Assembly (NCBI GenBank): GCA_963818985.1
Contig: CAWFUJ010000010.1
Coordinates: forward strand, 124,001-188,000
DNA from: JAFEDN01 sp963818985
Lineage (GTDB): Bacteria; Pseudomonadota; Gammaproteobacteria; Coxiellales; Coxiellaceae
Length of the DNA: 64,000 nucleotides
Direction: 5' to 3'
Shown: one piece after another, positions 47,425-56,840 of the stretch
How the letters are laid out: each line of letters starts with the position of its first letter
How positions within the stretch are numbered: position 1 is the stretch's first letter
Notes under the pieces: model-generated
Databases searched by the model: none
What the model saw: only the letters and a program-made list of their open reading frames with translations
What the model was told of the DNA's origin: nothing
Made by a program: the position numbers and the translations under genes

Positions 47425-48426
47425 ATGAAAGCCCAAGTGATGACTCAATTTGGCGATCCTTCTGTCTTGAAGCTCACTGAATTACCAAAACCTTCTCTTA
47501 AACTTGGACATGTGATCATTAAGGTATTCGCGACTAGCGTTAATCAAATTGATTGTAAAATAAGAAGTGGGTTAGTTCCTGAAATTGCGCCAACTTTTCC
47601 TGCTGTACTTCATGGTGATGTAGCAGGTATTATCGAAGCTGTTGCCCCTGATGTCACTTCTTTTAAAGTGGGTGATGAAGTGTATGGATGCGCAGGTGGC
47701 CTGCGAGGTTCGGATGGAGCATTGGCCGAATTTATGCTGGCGGATCCACGTCTGCTGGCAAAAAAACCAAAATCACTTTCAATGTATGAAACCGCAGCAC
47801 TCCCTTTGGTTAGTATTACTGCCTGGGAAGCATTGTTTACAAAAGCTCGTTTATCAAACAATAATAATATTCTCATTCATGGAGGGGTAGGTGGAGTCGG
47901 GCATATCGCCGTGCAGCTGGCTAAGTGGTGTGGAGCAGAGGTTTACACAACTGTGTTGAAATCAGCAGACTTTCCTTTAGCTAAAGCTTTGGGCGCTGAC
48001 GAAATCATCAACGTTAATGAAGAAAGTGTTGAACAATATGTTCAGCGATTAACTCGGAATCAAGGGTTTGAAGTGATATTTGATACGGTAGGAGGCCCAA
48101 ATTTAGATCGTTCATTAAATGCTGCGGCAGACTATGGAAACGTAGTGACTACGGTTGCACGTTCAACGCATAACCTATCTCCTCTTCATAATAAAGGGCT
48201 CAGTTTACACTGCGTTTTTATGTTACTTCCCATTCTGAAAAACCAAGGGCGTGAACAACAAGGCGAAATTTTAGCTAAAATAGCTGACGTTGTTGATCAA
48301 GGAAAATTAAAGCCTTTACTGGATAGCCGTCAATTTACGCTTAAAACGGCTGGGCAGGCGCATGCCCACTTGGAATCTGGGCAAGCCACAGCGAAAGTCA
48401 TTATAAAAATAAACAAGAATTGCTGA
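47425..48426 (+). CDS. Zinc-independent MDR oxidoreductase (quinone oxidoreductase-like)
   Basis: A 333-residue NAD(P)H-dependent medium-chain reductase. The N-terminal GroES-like part has HGDVAGIIEAV and FKVGDEVYG; the Rossmann part has ILIHGGVGGVGHIAVQLAKWCGAEVY. The catalytic zinc ligands of true alcohol dehydrogenases are absent, so it belongs with quinone or enone reductases. The ATG at 47425 has GGAGA upstream; 47413 is a longer alternative. Solitary gene. Confidence 0.9.
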   Translation: MKAQVMTQFGDPSVLKLTELPKPSLKLGHVIIKVFATSVNQIDCKIRSGLVPEIAPTFPAVLHGDVAGIIEAVAPDVTSFKVGDEVYGCAGGLRGSDGALAEFMLADPRLLAKKPKSLSMYETAALPLVSITAWEALFTKARLSNNNNILIHGGVGGVGHIAVQLAKWCGAEVYTTVLKSADFPLAKALGADEIINVNEESVEQYVQRLTRNQGFEVIFDTVGGPNLDRSLNAAADYGNVVTTVARSTHNLSPLHNKGLSLHCVFMLLPILKNQGREQQGEILAKIADVVDQGKLKPLLDSRQFTLKTAGQAHAHLESGQATAKVIIKINKNC

Positions 48427-48520
48427 TTAAGCCTTATCTCATTGTCAGCGGGCCTTATCGTTACATATACTCGGTTATCTGATACAATCTTATCCATATA
48501 AAATTATTCATAAGGAGATA

Positions 48521-49783
48521 ATGATAATGCAAGAGGACAATAAAAAAGAATTTTCCATTGAAGAAGGCAAACATTTTATATTCACAATTGGCCAGTCTCA
48601 TCATTATAGGGCTAGAACGTTGCCGTATTTACTTAGAACCGGGGTAAAGTGGCAATCCTTATTGGGGACATTAATTTCCGTACCGGAACTCAAAAAGGCG
48701 TTTTGGGGGGAATGGACCAAGGTTTTAAAGCGTTATCCTCGGATGAGAAATAGCCATAGGTATAAGATCATCAACCGAGAATTAATGCCCACCTATAACT
48801 TTATTGCTCCTGAGTGGAGCTGGATTGAGGAATTTCATATTGAGCGATTATCCTTCATTCAAGACTTTATACCTCGTTTCCAGCAATTACTTATTGAGCA
48901 GATTTTACCTTGCTGGATAGTAGTTCAAATTATTCCTCCACTTCTAGATAAGATTACTAAGAAACTTTCAAAAAAAGACGCTATAGATTTGGGACGGCGG
49001 TTTCTAAAAGCGACCATCGAAGCTTTTCAAAGTACTAGACAAGAAGGTTACGTATTTTATAAATTTGAGAATTTCTATTCTTTCATTTTCAATTTACTCC
49101 AAGAATCATTTACATCCAATGGTCTTCGAATTTCGGTTTCCAAAACTTTAGTTTATTACCAAGTTTCGGTCACTTTTTTAAAGGATGTGTATGCCCAGCA
49201 TCCTAATAATTTTGCAGCCCGCAAGGACCTTTGGAAGTGGTTCACTCAGGATAAAGATTTCTTTGGAGATGACTTTGACAAGTATTGGCTGGACCGTGGA
49301 TATACTGCATCTGAGATAGAAAGCTTTAAGAAAGTGGTTATACCGGTATTTCCTCCTGATGAGGAGTTTGAGGATATGCTGAAACCATCATATACACTAC
49401 GGGCGCAAGCTCCAGTTTTCACACCGGCGGGGTGGGGATCAACAAGTTCCCCCGCCGAATCTTTAACTTCGGATTCTTCCTATTCATCCTACAGTTACCA
49501 ACCCCCAGACTCTATGTATCTTGCTCCCATATTTCAGTTAACGCCTCCGCATGTTTCACTGTATCAAGTTTCCATGCCAGCCCCTGATTTTATGTTGGGG
49601 CTTGTCTCGAGCTTGTCGCGAGCTCCGATTGAAGATTCAAAATTAAACCTGATTCCAACTACGACGATCTTAGAAACCATGCAGGAATCTTATTCATCAA
49701 ATCAGCAAGGTTTTTTGGTAGGTCGAAGTAAGGAGAAGCAAGGTCGATCAAACCTAGGAGATTTGTATCAGCATAGAATTTGA
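48521..49783 (+). CDS. Hypothetical protein with disordered tail (420 aa)
   Basis: Not recognised. AAGGAG before the ATG at 48521 (or 48527) supports translation. Residues 1-285 look like a helical globular domain rich in aromatic residues (FHIERLSFIQDFIPRFQQL, DLWKWF). Residues 290-420 are low complexity, rich in P, S, T and Y (SSPAESLTSDSSYSSYSY). No membrane segment or signal peptide. Composition fits a host-directed protein, without proof. Confidence 0.65.
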   Translation: MIMQEDNKKEFSIEEGKHFIFTIGQSHHYRARTLPYLLRTGVKWQSLLGTLISVPELKKAFWGEWTKVLKRYPRMRNSHRYKIINRELMPTYNFIAPEWSWIEEFHIERLSFIQDFIPRFQQLLIEQILPCWIVVQIIPPLLDKITKKLSKKDAIDLGRRFLKATIEAFQSTRQEGYVFYKFENFYSFIFNLLQESFTSNGLRISVSKTLVYYQVSVTFLKDVYAQHPNNFAARKDLWKWFTQDKDFFGDDFDKYWLDRGYTASEIESFKKVVIPVFPPDEEFEDMLKPSYTLRAQAPVFTPAGWGSTSSPAESLTSDSSYSSYSYQPPDSMYLAPIFQLTPPHVSLYQVSMPAPDFMLGLVSSLSRAPIEDSKLNLIPTTTILETMQESYSSNQQGFLVGRSKEKQGRSNLGDLYQHRI

Positions 49784-49904
49784 GATAATTGTTTTTTTGA
49801 AACAGCTGGGTTGGTAGCGCAACTCAGTTTATATCAATGCGGTATTCGCAATTCGCTAACTTATTTTAATACAATCATTAAGAGAACCTCTGAGGAAAAT
49901 TTTC

Positions 49905-51221
49905 ATGAAAATTAGTTTTATTTCGCATGCATCTGTTATTGTAATCACTTCAGACGCAGTGATTTGGTCAGATCCATGGTTGCATGGCAACGCATTTAAT
50001 GAATCTTGGACATTGCTACCAGAAGCCAATTTTGACTCAGAATGGCTAAATAAAATTACGCATATTTGGATTTCCCATGAGCATCCGGATCATTTTCATA
50101 TACCCACATTAAAATCTTTATCGGATGATTTTAAACAGCGTGTCGTCATATTATTTCAAGCGAATAATAGTGATAAGCTACCCAATGCCTTACAAAAATT
50201 TGGTTATAAAGAAATTATTCGCTTACCGCATGCCAAATCGGTACAGCTTACTAAAGAGACACGAATTTGGTGTTATCAAGTGAGCCAAATGGATTCTGCT
50301 TTAGCCATTCAGAATAATGGACAAACAGTGCTTAATCTTAATGATGCAGAGGTAACCGCCAGAGATTGCAAGATAATTAGTAAATCGTTCCCAAACGTCG
50401 ATGTGGTGTTAAACCAATTTTCAATAGCAGGATACAATGGACATGCTAATTATCAAACACGTCTTCCTGAACAAGCAAATTCCATATTAAAAAAAGTACT
50501 GACAGCACATGACTTATTTCGATCAAAAATTACTATTCCATTTGCCAGCATGATTTATTTTTCTACTGAAGACAATCAGTATATTAATCAATATGCCAAT
50601 ACGCCGCGTAAACTGCTTAACTACTTTAGAGAAAATCACAAAGAAAATGAGGTGCTAGTATTATACCCTGGCGAAACATATACGCTGAACCAAAATCATG
50701 ATTCTAATAAAAGCATCAGTCAATATGATGCTATATATCAAGCATTAGCATCATTACCTTATTCAAAGCCAGCGCTGATCAGTTTTGATAAATTAGAAAA
50801 TAGCTTTAAGCAATTATATGCGAGGATTCATCAGCGTTATTACTCATTTTTATTGGCCATTTTTCTTAAACCAATTAAAATCCATGTGCCTGATTTAAAC
50901 ATCAATATCGTTTTTGATATAGTAACAGGAAAATTTTTCCAAACAGATGACAAAAATTATGATTTAATAATTTATTCTCAGCCATTAAATTTTGCGCTGC
51001 AATTTGACTGGGGCTTTCAAACATTAGGTGTATCTGCGCGGTGTAGAGTTATCAATAATTACAATAATTATCGACGACATCGTATATTGTTTTCATTAAA
51101 TAATGCCGAGATATGGCTTAAATTCAAATTGTTTTTCAATAGCCGAAATATTAAGTGGGTCGCAAGTCGTTTCAATGGTTTAATAGCCCAAATTAAGAAT
51201 CGACTCGCGAGTCAACTTTAG
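49905..51221 (+). CDS. MBL-fold metallo-hydrolase (438 aa)
   Basis: Metallo-beta-lactamase superfamily enzyme. The metal motif SHEHPDHFH (H-x-H-x-D-H, residues about 57-65) and the preceding SDPWLHGNAF are of the UlaG/CMP-sialate-hydroxylase-like type. A second block, NQFSIAGYNGHANY near residue 171-184, probably supplies further ligands. The C-terminal 150 residues are basic and unlike classic MBL proteins. Product and substrate are unknown. GAGGAAAATTTTC precedes the ATG. Confidence 0.8.
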   Translation: MKISFISHASVIVITSDAVIWSDPWLHGNAFNESWTLLPEANFDSEWLNKITHIWISHEHPDHFHIPTLKSLSDDFKQRVVILFQANNSDKLPNALQKFGYKEIIRLPHAKSVQLTKETRIWCYQVSQMDSALAIQNNGQTVLNLNDAEVTARDCKIISKSFPNVDVVLNQFSIAGYNGHANYQTRLPEQANSILKKVLTAHDLFRSKITIPFASMIYFSTEDNQYINQYANTPRKLLNYFRENHKENEVLVLYPGETYTLNQNHDSNKSISQYDAIYQALASLPYSKPALISFDKLENSFKQLYARIHQRYYSFLLAIFLKPIKIHVPDLNINIVFDIVTGKFFQTDDKNYDLIIYSQPLNFALQFDWGFQTLGVSARCRVINNYNNYRRHRILFSLNNAEIWLKFKLFFNSRNIKWVASRFNGLIAQIKNRLASQL

Positions 51222-51328
51222 GATAGCATAACGCATAAAAAGCATTTCGATAATGCAGACGATTTTTTTTGGGTATAATGTCATGAGATATGTCGCGCTT
51301 GATTTAGAATTTACCCCAGGTCTGGAAC

Positions 51329-52120
51329 CTATAAACTAGCGGAATAAGGAGATGGTGTTTCAGATATTGATTCTGGAGAATGACTATCGTCTTGACTTGC
51401 ACCATAACTATAATGAGTTTCTTCTGCTAATTCAATAGCGTGGAGCGGTTGTTGTTGTGCCCGACGAAAAAATCTCATAATTTGAGATCCTAATTCGAAA
51501 ATCCGATCCCAATCATTGTAGCAATAAGCACAACAGAATGCTGAAAAGAATATTGATCCCATGATAATACCAAAAGTCTTCCATTGCTCAGGGGTTGGAG
51601 GTGGACAAAAAATTTCTTTAATCGAAGCTGCAATACAATCAATCAATTGATCAGAAGTATTATAGCTGTAAACGTAAACATTAGTAACAGTATAAGTGAC
51701 ATCGGCGTTACTGTCTTTCCCAATTTGATTACAAAGGCAATTTTTTAGTGAATAAGGTACATTTTTTTTATCAGATAAGAAAAAACCGCAAGAATTATTC
51801 AAAGCAGCCGCTAAGTTAGTGCTTTTAGTGTGTTGAATCCATAAATTACTATTCTTGTTCTCCTGAGTCAGGAATATATCAGAAGTGTCTTTCTCAAACT
51901 CATGACATGTATCAGCTGATACATCTTGTAGAAGTCGAAACAATATTCCTAAAAATAATTTACCTTCAAAGGCGGTTAACATTTGAAATAGCGAGTTTAA
52001 ATTATCGGGAATGTTGCTAAGACGTAAAGAGAAATAATCTGGCAAGGAAAAACCATCTTTATGAAGCCTGATTTTGGAAATGAGTGAAAGTCTGGATTTA
52101 AAAAAATCAAAAGTTTTCAT
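51329..52120 (-). CDS. Six-cysteine single-pass membrane protein, paralogue A (263 aa)
   Basis: Unrecognised. After a 45-residue leader, a hydrophobic stretch (residues 46-64) precedes a domain with cysteines at 72, 111, 128, 130, 162 and 172. One membrane helix (about 183-202) and a cytoplasm-like tail rich in Q, S and E follow. Paralogue B at 59591-60529 has its cysteines at 60, 100, 117, 119, 153 and 163: gaps of 39/40, 17/17, 2/2, 32/34 and 10/10. LWI, SCG, SL/NL-x2-C-x-C, SDQLI/TDQLI and FCPP are shared. Divergent from the PAS-LuxR gene with a palindrome between. Confidence 0.75.
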   Translation of the reverse strand: MKTFDFFKSRLSLISKIRLHKDGFSLPDYFSLRLSNIPDNLNSLFQMLTAFEGKLFLGILFRLLQDVSADTCHEFEKDTSDIFLTQENKNSNLWIQHTKSTNLAAALNNSCGFFLSDKKNVPYSLKNCLCNQIGKDSNADVTYTVTNVYVYSYNTSDQLIDCIAASIKEIFCPPPTPEQWKTFGIIMGSIFFSAFCCAYCYNDWDRIFELGSQIMRFFRRAQQQPLHAIELAEETHYSYGASQDDSHSPESISETPSPYSASL

Positions 52121-52206
52121 AAATAGTACCTTTTGTGTGGGCTTTGGTTTAAACTCATGCGAAAAAAATTTGATTAATTGTAATTTCTCTTTTTGCCAAA
52201 GAGTAT

Positions 52207-52221
52207 CCGTATTAAATACGG
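52207..52221. promoter_or_regulatory. Perfect 15-bp palindrome, candidate operator
   Basis: CCGTATT-A-AATACGG lies in the 131-bp divergent region between paralogue A and the PAS-LuxR gene, 30 bases before the luxR-type ATG. Size and symmetry suit a LuxR-type dimer. Confidence 0.5.
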
Positions 52222-52251
52222 TAATTAAGATCTTTATTAGGAAGGAATTTA

Positions 52252-52947
52252 ATGTTATTAAACGACTTTAATCTTCTCAAGGAAGTTTTTGTTCAATTTC
52301 CAGGTTTGGTCATTTTTAAAGACTTAAATTCGGTATATAAGGGAGCAAATCAATTGGCAGCAGAATTATTAGGTTTTAAAAAAATAGATGAATTGATAGG
52401 AATTGAAGATTATGACATTCGATGTGAGGCGGCGGTTTTTGCCGAATTAGCAAGAGATTTTGATAAACTGACTCTTTCTGAAAAAGAAGTAAAAACTCTT
52501 GATGTGATTAAATATGCCGATGGGAAGATATGGATTTTAATTGATACAAAAAAATTAATATTTAATAAACATAAAGATCCGGTTGGGATTTTGTGTCATG
52601 CAATGCCAGTTAAGAATGAAAATCTCACAAAAATTGCTGTCAATTTGCTTAAAATAAATCAAAGAACAAATTCTAAATCCAAAATTACATGTGGTATTTT
52701 TTCTTTAACTAATGAAAAATATAATCATTATCATTTAACAAAGCAAGAATCATTTTGCCTATTTTATTTAGTTAGGGGAAATACTGCTAAACTTATTGCT
52801 AAAAAAATGAGTATTTCTTTTCGTACAGTAGAAGCGTATTTGGAAAATATAAAAATCAAATTAAATTGTAAAAACAAATCCGAATTAATTGAAAAAGCTA
52901 TCGAGGAAGGTTTTTTAACAACCATACCGAATGCTGGCTTTTTCTGA
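52252..52947 (+). CDS. PAS-LuxR transcriptional regulator
   Basis: A 231-residue regulator. An N-terminal PAS domain (residues about 8-122: PGLVIFKDLNSVYKGANQLAAELLGF ... GKIWILIDTKKL) is followed by a LuxR-type HTH (about 165-225: LTKQESFCLFYLVRGNTAKLIAKKMSISFRTVEAYLENIK). No receiver domain, so it senses a ligand or redox state directly. Such PAS-LuxR proteins are numerous in Legionella- and Coxiella-like genomes. AGGAAGGA precedes the ATG. It may control the divergent membrane-protein gene. Confidence 0.85.
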   Translation: MLLNDFNLLKEVFVQFPGLVIFKDLNSVYKGANQLAAELLGFKKIDELIGIEDYDIRCEAAVFAELARDFDKLTLSEKEVKTLDVIKYADGKIWILIDTKKLIFNKHKDPVGILCHAMPVKNENLTKIAVNLLKINQRTNSKSKITCGIFSLTNEKYNHYHLTKQESFCLFYLVRGNTAKLIAKKMSISFRTVEAYLENIKIKLNCKNKSELIEKAIEEGFLTTIPNAGFF

Positions 52948-53074
52948 ACCATATTATGGTTTGGCTCTTGCCTTTGACAATCGGGTCTAATGGGCGCCCT
53001 CTATAATTTGACCTTCATTTTCATTTTTTATATGATCATAACTACAATGTTTCGGTTATAGAGGGGGGTTGATA

Positions 53075-54712
53075 ATGAAAAAAAATGAGATCTTCGATTT
53101 TATAGTGGTGGGGGCAGGGATATCGGGTTTAACTGCCGCAATGATACTAACTGAACAAGGTCTTAACGGTATTGTTTTAGAGCAACAAAGACGTACGGGT
53201 GGAAGAATTCTACCAGTGAAAACAAGCGATGGCTTGATCGTAGAGGGCGGAGCATCCTGGTACCACGATTCTAAGAAAAACCCGCTATTCCAAGCATGCA
53301 ATCACAAGCACCTCCTACATAGCACCCTATATGCATTAGAAAAGCCATTAAACAAACTCGACTCTATGGTAGTCTTTGACGAGGATGGCAAAATTGTACC
53401 TCCTGAAAAAATACAGCAGGTTAAACAACAGCTCACAGCATTCTCTCAATATATGAATCAGCACCTTGATGAGTTTCGTGGAAAAATTTCTCAAGATCAG
53501 GCGATTGATAAATTTTGCCAAGAAAGAACAATAAAAGGTAAAAAAGAACGTCTTTTAAAGGCTATGTTGGAAATAATAGTGAGTTCAGATCAAGGTGAAC
53601 GGCTTAAAAACATTTCTGGTGGCGAAAATTTAGCAGAAGTGAAAGGAGATAATGATCAAGGTAATTCGCATGATTATATCTCTGCTCCTGGAAAATTTAT
53701 AAGTTCTTACTCTAAGTTAATTTATAAGCTTAGTCAAAATTCTAATATTTTATTAGCTAAAAAAGTCACAAAAATTAATTATGAAGATGACCAAGCAGTC
53801 ATTAATGTAGAGACCGACGAGAAAAAAATGCATCATTTCTGCAGCAGACGAGTTTTGGTCACTGTTCCTATTGGGGTACTAAAACAACAGATAATTAAAT
53901 TCTCCCCTGTTTTACCCCTTGAAACTCAAAACGCAATTATTCATATGAATGCCGGAAATTTTAGAAAATACGTGCTGGTTTTCAAAAAAATATTTTGGGA
54001 TCCTTATAAAGAAGTAATTGTTTTTTTAAATCAGGGCAGAATATATGAATTTTCTTCTTTTAAAACTCAGGAAGAAAAAATAAATAAAATTCCAATTTTA
54101 ATTTTGTTCGCGCGGGGTAAAGTCTCCAAACATCTGCGACAATTCAACGAAAAAGAAGCAATTGACGAAATACTTAAGGTTATGTCCAAGTCCGAGTATG
54201 ATACAAAACCTGCCACTTTTCTTAAAGAATATTGTATTATACCTTGGGATGAGCATCCTGCATCTTATGGCTCCTACTCAAGTCCAGGCTTAAAGACAAT
54301 GCCAGAAGATTACAAAAAGATTGCAGGTCCGCACCAGGGTAATGGCAAAGCAACACTACATATAGCAGGAGAAGCTACCTCCTTAGAAGAAGGGGAATAT
54401 AACGACTATGGCACAACTCATGGAGCTTTCAAAAGTGGTATAAATTCTGCAAAATTGATGATTTTTATGGATATGTCGAATTTTGCCCAATATATCATGA
54501 AAATAAAAATACCCTTTCCCACTTTTTTTAATGGCTTGGTAATAAAATTTAATGAAATGATAAATGGAATAAAAGAATGTAACAGTTACTTTGGCCCTGA
54601 ATATGTGCAATGGAGAAGCTCGATGTTCTGCCAACGTTCCAATATAAATATAAAGTCTAAACTTCCACCTTCTGCAGTATGTACTCCTATGATGACAAAA
54701 AGTTTTTTTTAG
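53075..54712 (+). CDS. FAD-dependent amine oxidase-like protein
   Basis: A 545-residue flavoprotein of the monoamine/polyamine oxidase family. VVGAGISGLTAAMIL (residues about 9-23) is the FAD dinucleotide fold, GGRI follows, and the C-terminal flavin motif is LHIAGEATSLEEGEYNDYGTTHGAF. Substrate side EGGASWYHDSKKNP is typical. About 80 residues after the last motif are unusual and end without similarity. The ATG at 53075 is preferred to the TTG at 53069, with GAGGGGGG upstream. Substrate unknown; eukaryote-like in outline. Confidence 0.85.
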   Translation: MKKNEIFDFIVVGAGISGLTAAMILTEQGLNGIVLEQQRRTGGRILPVKTSDGLIVEGGASWYHDSKKNPLFQACNHKHLLHSTLYALEKPLNKLDSMVVFDEDGKIVPPEKIQQVKQQLTAFSQYMNQHLDEFRGKISQDQAIDKFCQERTIKGKKERLLKAMLEIIVSSDQGERLKNISGGENLAEVKGDNDQGNSHDYISAPGKFISSYSKLIYKLSQNSNILLAKKVTKINYEDDQAVINVETDEKKMHHFCSRRVLVTVPIGVLKQQIIKFSPVLPLETQNAIIHMNAGNFRKYVLVFKKIFWDPYKEVIVFLNQGRIYEFSSFKTQEEKINKIPILILFARGKVSKHLRQFNEKEAIDEILKVMSKSEYDTKPATFLKEYCIIPWDEHPASYGSYSSPGLKTMPEDYKKIAGPHQGNGKATLHIAGEATSLEEGEYNDYGTTHGAFKSGINSAKLMIFMDMSNFAQYIMKIKIPFPTFFNGLVIKFNEMINGIKECNSYFGPEYVQWRSSMFCQRSNINIKSKLPPSAVCTPMMTKSFF

Positions 54713-54848
54713 TTAGTGAAAAAAAAGGCGTCAATTCAATCGTGTCAACAATCTGTTCAAAGCACGGAATGGGCGCAATAAAGATTGGGACCAAGAGCCT
54801 GCATCCCTGGTATTTTTCGAATAGTATTTCAGTATTCACTTCTAATCT

Positions 54849-56351
54849 CTATGTTTTAGGATTGTGAGCTGAAAACTCATCCTGATTTTTCAGCTTTTTC
54901 CAAATTAAAATACTTAAAAATCCAGCTACGGAGATTGCAAATAAAAACCACATGGCTGCATTAAACCCATGCATGAAGCCACTATTAAATAAATTTTGTA
55001 ACAAGGGATCTAATTTAATTTTTAAAACTTGTGATGGGTTTTTCAATAATTCGATCAATTGATTGGTTATCATACCACTGGGTAATCGAGACAAACTGAA
55101 AAAATTAAACAGTGTGACAGTCACCGCAAGACCCAGCGACCCACCCATGTTAAAAATAGTCACTATGGTTCCGGTAGCAACACTAACACGTGCGGGACCT
55201 GCAGAAGTTTGTGCAGCAATAATGGTAACGGTATTACCCATCGCCCACATAGTTCCTAAAGCGATAAAAGACAACACCATGAACCACAAACCTGTCTCTG
55301 GTGTAAAAAATGCCTGTAATAAAGCGGCGCATGAACCAGCGGCCAAACCCACTAAAATGGTATTGATGATGCCTAAGCGATGGATCAACCCACTGACGGT
55401 CAGCGCAACCACTAACAATACCAAAGGAATAATAAATAAAATAATACCCGACCATTGTACTGAGAAACCTTGAATGACTTGCAAATAGAGCGGATCAAAA
55501 AATAATACCGCCGCACTCATCATGCCGGATAAAATACTGAGCACCGCTCCACTATAAAATAATAAACGTCCAAAATCTTTGAAATCAATCAGCGGGTTTT
55601 CTTTTCGATTTTCAATGTAGATTAAAATAATAATGGCGACGATGCCGACTATCCAAAAAGTTATTGTCCAGATATTCGACCAACCTACTGCGCCGGTTTG
55701 GATAAGGCCTAAAACCAATCCACCTAAGGCGAGAGTCAGGAAGATCATGCCATGCCAGTCCATCGATGCTTTTTTATCGCTGCTAATTGTTTCAGGAATA
55801 GCACCCATACAAAAGATAAAGCCGAGAATTGTCAGAGGGATATTGATATAAAATATCCAGCGCCATCCCCAATAGCTGACGATGAGTCCACCCAATACGG
55901 GGCCTAACGCCAATGCCAATCCTCCTAAGCTTCCCAACCAGCTGATGGCTTTTTGGCTTTCTTTTGTTGAGAACACTGAAGGTAAAATTGACGGTCCTAA
56001 CGGCAAGATCATTGCGCCGGCAACACCCTGCCAAAATCGCCATAAGATCAGCCAATTAATGTTTTTCGATAGTCCTGCCAAAACGGATGATACTGCAAAG
56101 ACAAATGCGCCCAAATAAAATAGTTTCCGCCGGCCATAGAGATCGCCCACACGACCCAGAATAGTTGCCAATAGACAGATAACCAGGAAATTGATATTCA
56201 TGACCCACTGTAAAGAGGTGATACTGGCCCGCAGATCCACTTGTATAGTCGGCAAAGCGACATTAATTACCGTATAATCCAGATAGCACCCAAAAGAGAG
56301 TAAGCAGATACCTATAAAGGCTCGCCATTTTTTACTCAACAAATTAACCAT
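54849..56351 (-). CDS. MFS drug exporter, DHA2/EmrB-QacA family
   Basis: A 500-residue inner-membrane pump with 14 predicted helices. Motif D/C elements: GCYLDYTVINVALPTIQVDL, GRVGDLYGRRKLFYLG (motif A) and GAMILPLGPSILPSVF, LGPVLGGLIVSYWGWRWIFYIN (motif C). No membrane-fusion partner is adjacent. Divergent from the HxlR regulator, which probably controls it. Unlike the pump at 44346-45877 this one is intact. Confidence 0.92.
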   Translation of the reverse strand: MVNLLSKKWRAFIGICLLSFGCYLDYTVINVALPTIQVDLRASITSLQWVMNINFLVICLLATILGRVGDLYGRRKLFYLGAFVFAVSSVLAGLSKNINWLILWRFWQGVAGAMILPLGPSILPSVFSTKESQKAISWLGSLGGLALALGPVLGGLIVSYWGWRWIFYINIPLTILGFIFCMGAIPETISSDKKASMDWHGMIFLTLALGGLVLGLIQTGAVGWSNIWTITFWIVGIVAIIILIYIENRKENPLIDFKDFGRLLFYSGAVLSILSGMMSAAVLFFDPLYLQVIQGFSVQWSGIILFIIPLVLLVVALTVSGLIHRLGIINTILVGLAAGSCAALLQAFFTPETGLWFMVLSFIALGTMWAMGNTVTIIAAQTSAGPARVSVATGTIVTIFNMGGSLGLAVTVTLFNFFSLSRLPSGMITNQLIELLKNPSQVLKIKLDPLLQNLFNSGFMHGFNAAMWFLFAISVAGFLSILIWKKLKNQDEFSAHNPKT

Positions 56352-56441
56352 AATTTTGACTAAACCTCCAAACTGAGGGCGGATTGAAAGAATTTTAACT
56401 CAATGGTATATTTATATAAAGTAGGCACTTAAATGTGCTAT

Positions 56442-56459
56442 AGTATGTATTTGTATACT
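56442..56459. promoter_or_regulatory. Inverted repeat upstream of hxlR-type gene
   Basis: AGTAT and ATACT flank eight bases, 15 bases before the regulator ATG, and a second short repeat GCAC-TTAAAT-GTGC (56425-56438) is adjacent. Placement in the MFS-HxlR divergent region suggests the operator. Confidence 0.45.
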
Positions 56460-56474
56460 TATAGGAGAAAATTT

Positions 56475-56813
56475 ATGGCATCATCGCCACCTTTGCTGGA
56501 TGAAAGCAAAGCCATTTGCGCTACGCTCGGTATTCTCGGCGGAAAATGGAAGATATTGATCTTATTTGCATTATCAGAGGGTGTTAAGCGTTTCAATGAG
56601 CTACGACGCCTGGTTCCCGGCGTAACACAACGAATGTTAACCGCCCAGCTACGTGAATTAGAGGAGCAGCACATCGTTAAGCGTACCGTCTTCGCTCAAG
56701 TTCCACCTAAAGTAGAATATGAATTATCCGATATTGGTAAAACGTTGACCCCTGTTTTATGCGCATTAAAAAAATGGGGTGCTTGTTACTTAGAGAAAGT
56801 AGCCGCGTTATGA
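56475..56813 (+). CDS. HxlR-family transcriptional regulator
   Basis: A 112-residue winged-helix repressor. The family pattern is complete: GGKWKILILFALSEGVKRFNELRR, PGVTQRMLTAQLRELEE and YELSDIGKTLTPVLCALKKWG. A single N-terminal cysteine (SKAICATLG) could sense redox or electrophiles, as in YodB/HypR proteins. The ATG at 56475 follows AGGAG by eight bases; the upstream ATG at 56433 is inside the operator region and rejected. It faces the MFS pump gene. Confidence 0.92.
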   Translation: MASSPPLLDESKAICATLGILGGKWKILILFALSEGVKRFNELRRLVPGVTQRMLTAQLRELEEQHIVKRTVFAQVPPKVEYELSDIGKTLTPVLCALKKWGACYLEKVAAL

Positions 56814-56840
56814 GACGCATAACTATTTTCATTCAGGAAA

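Noticed and set aside
55063..55473. 136-residue plus-strand frame opposite the MFS pump
   Set aside because: Antisense shadow of hydrophobic codons in an intact pump gene; no ribosome site or recognisable motif.
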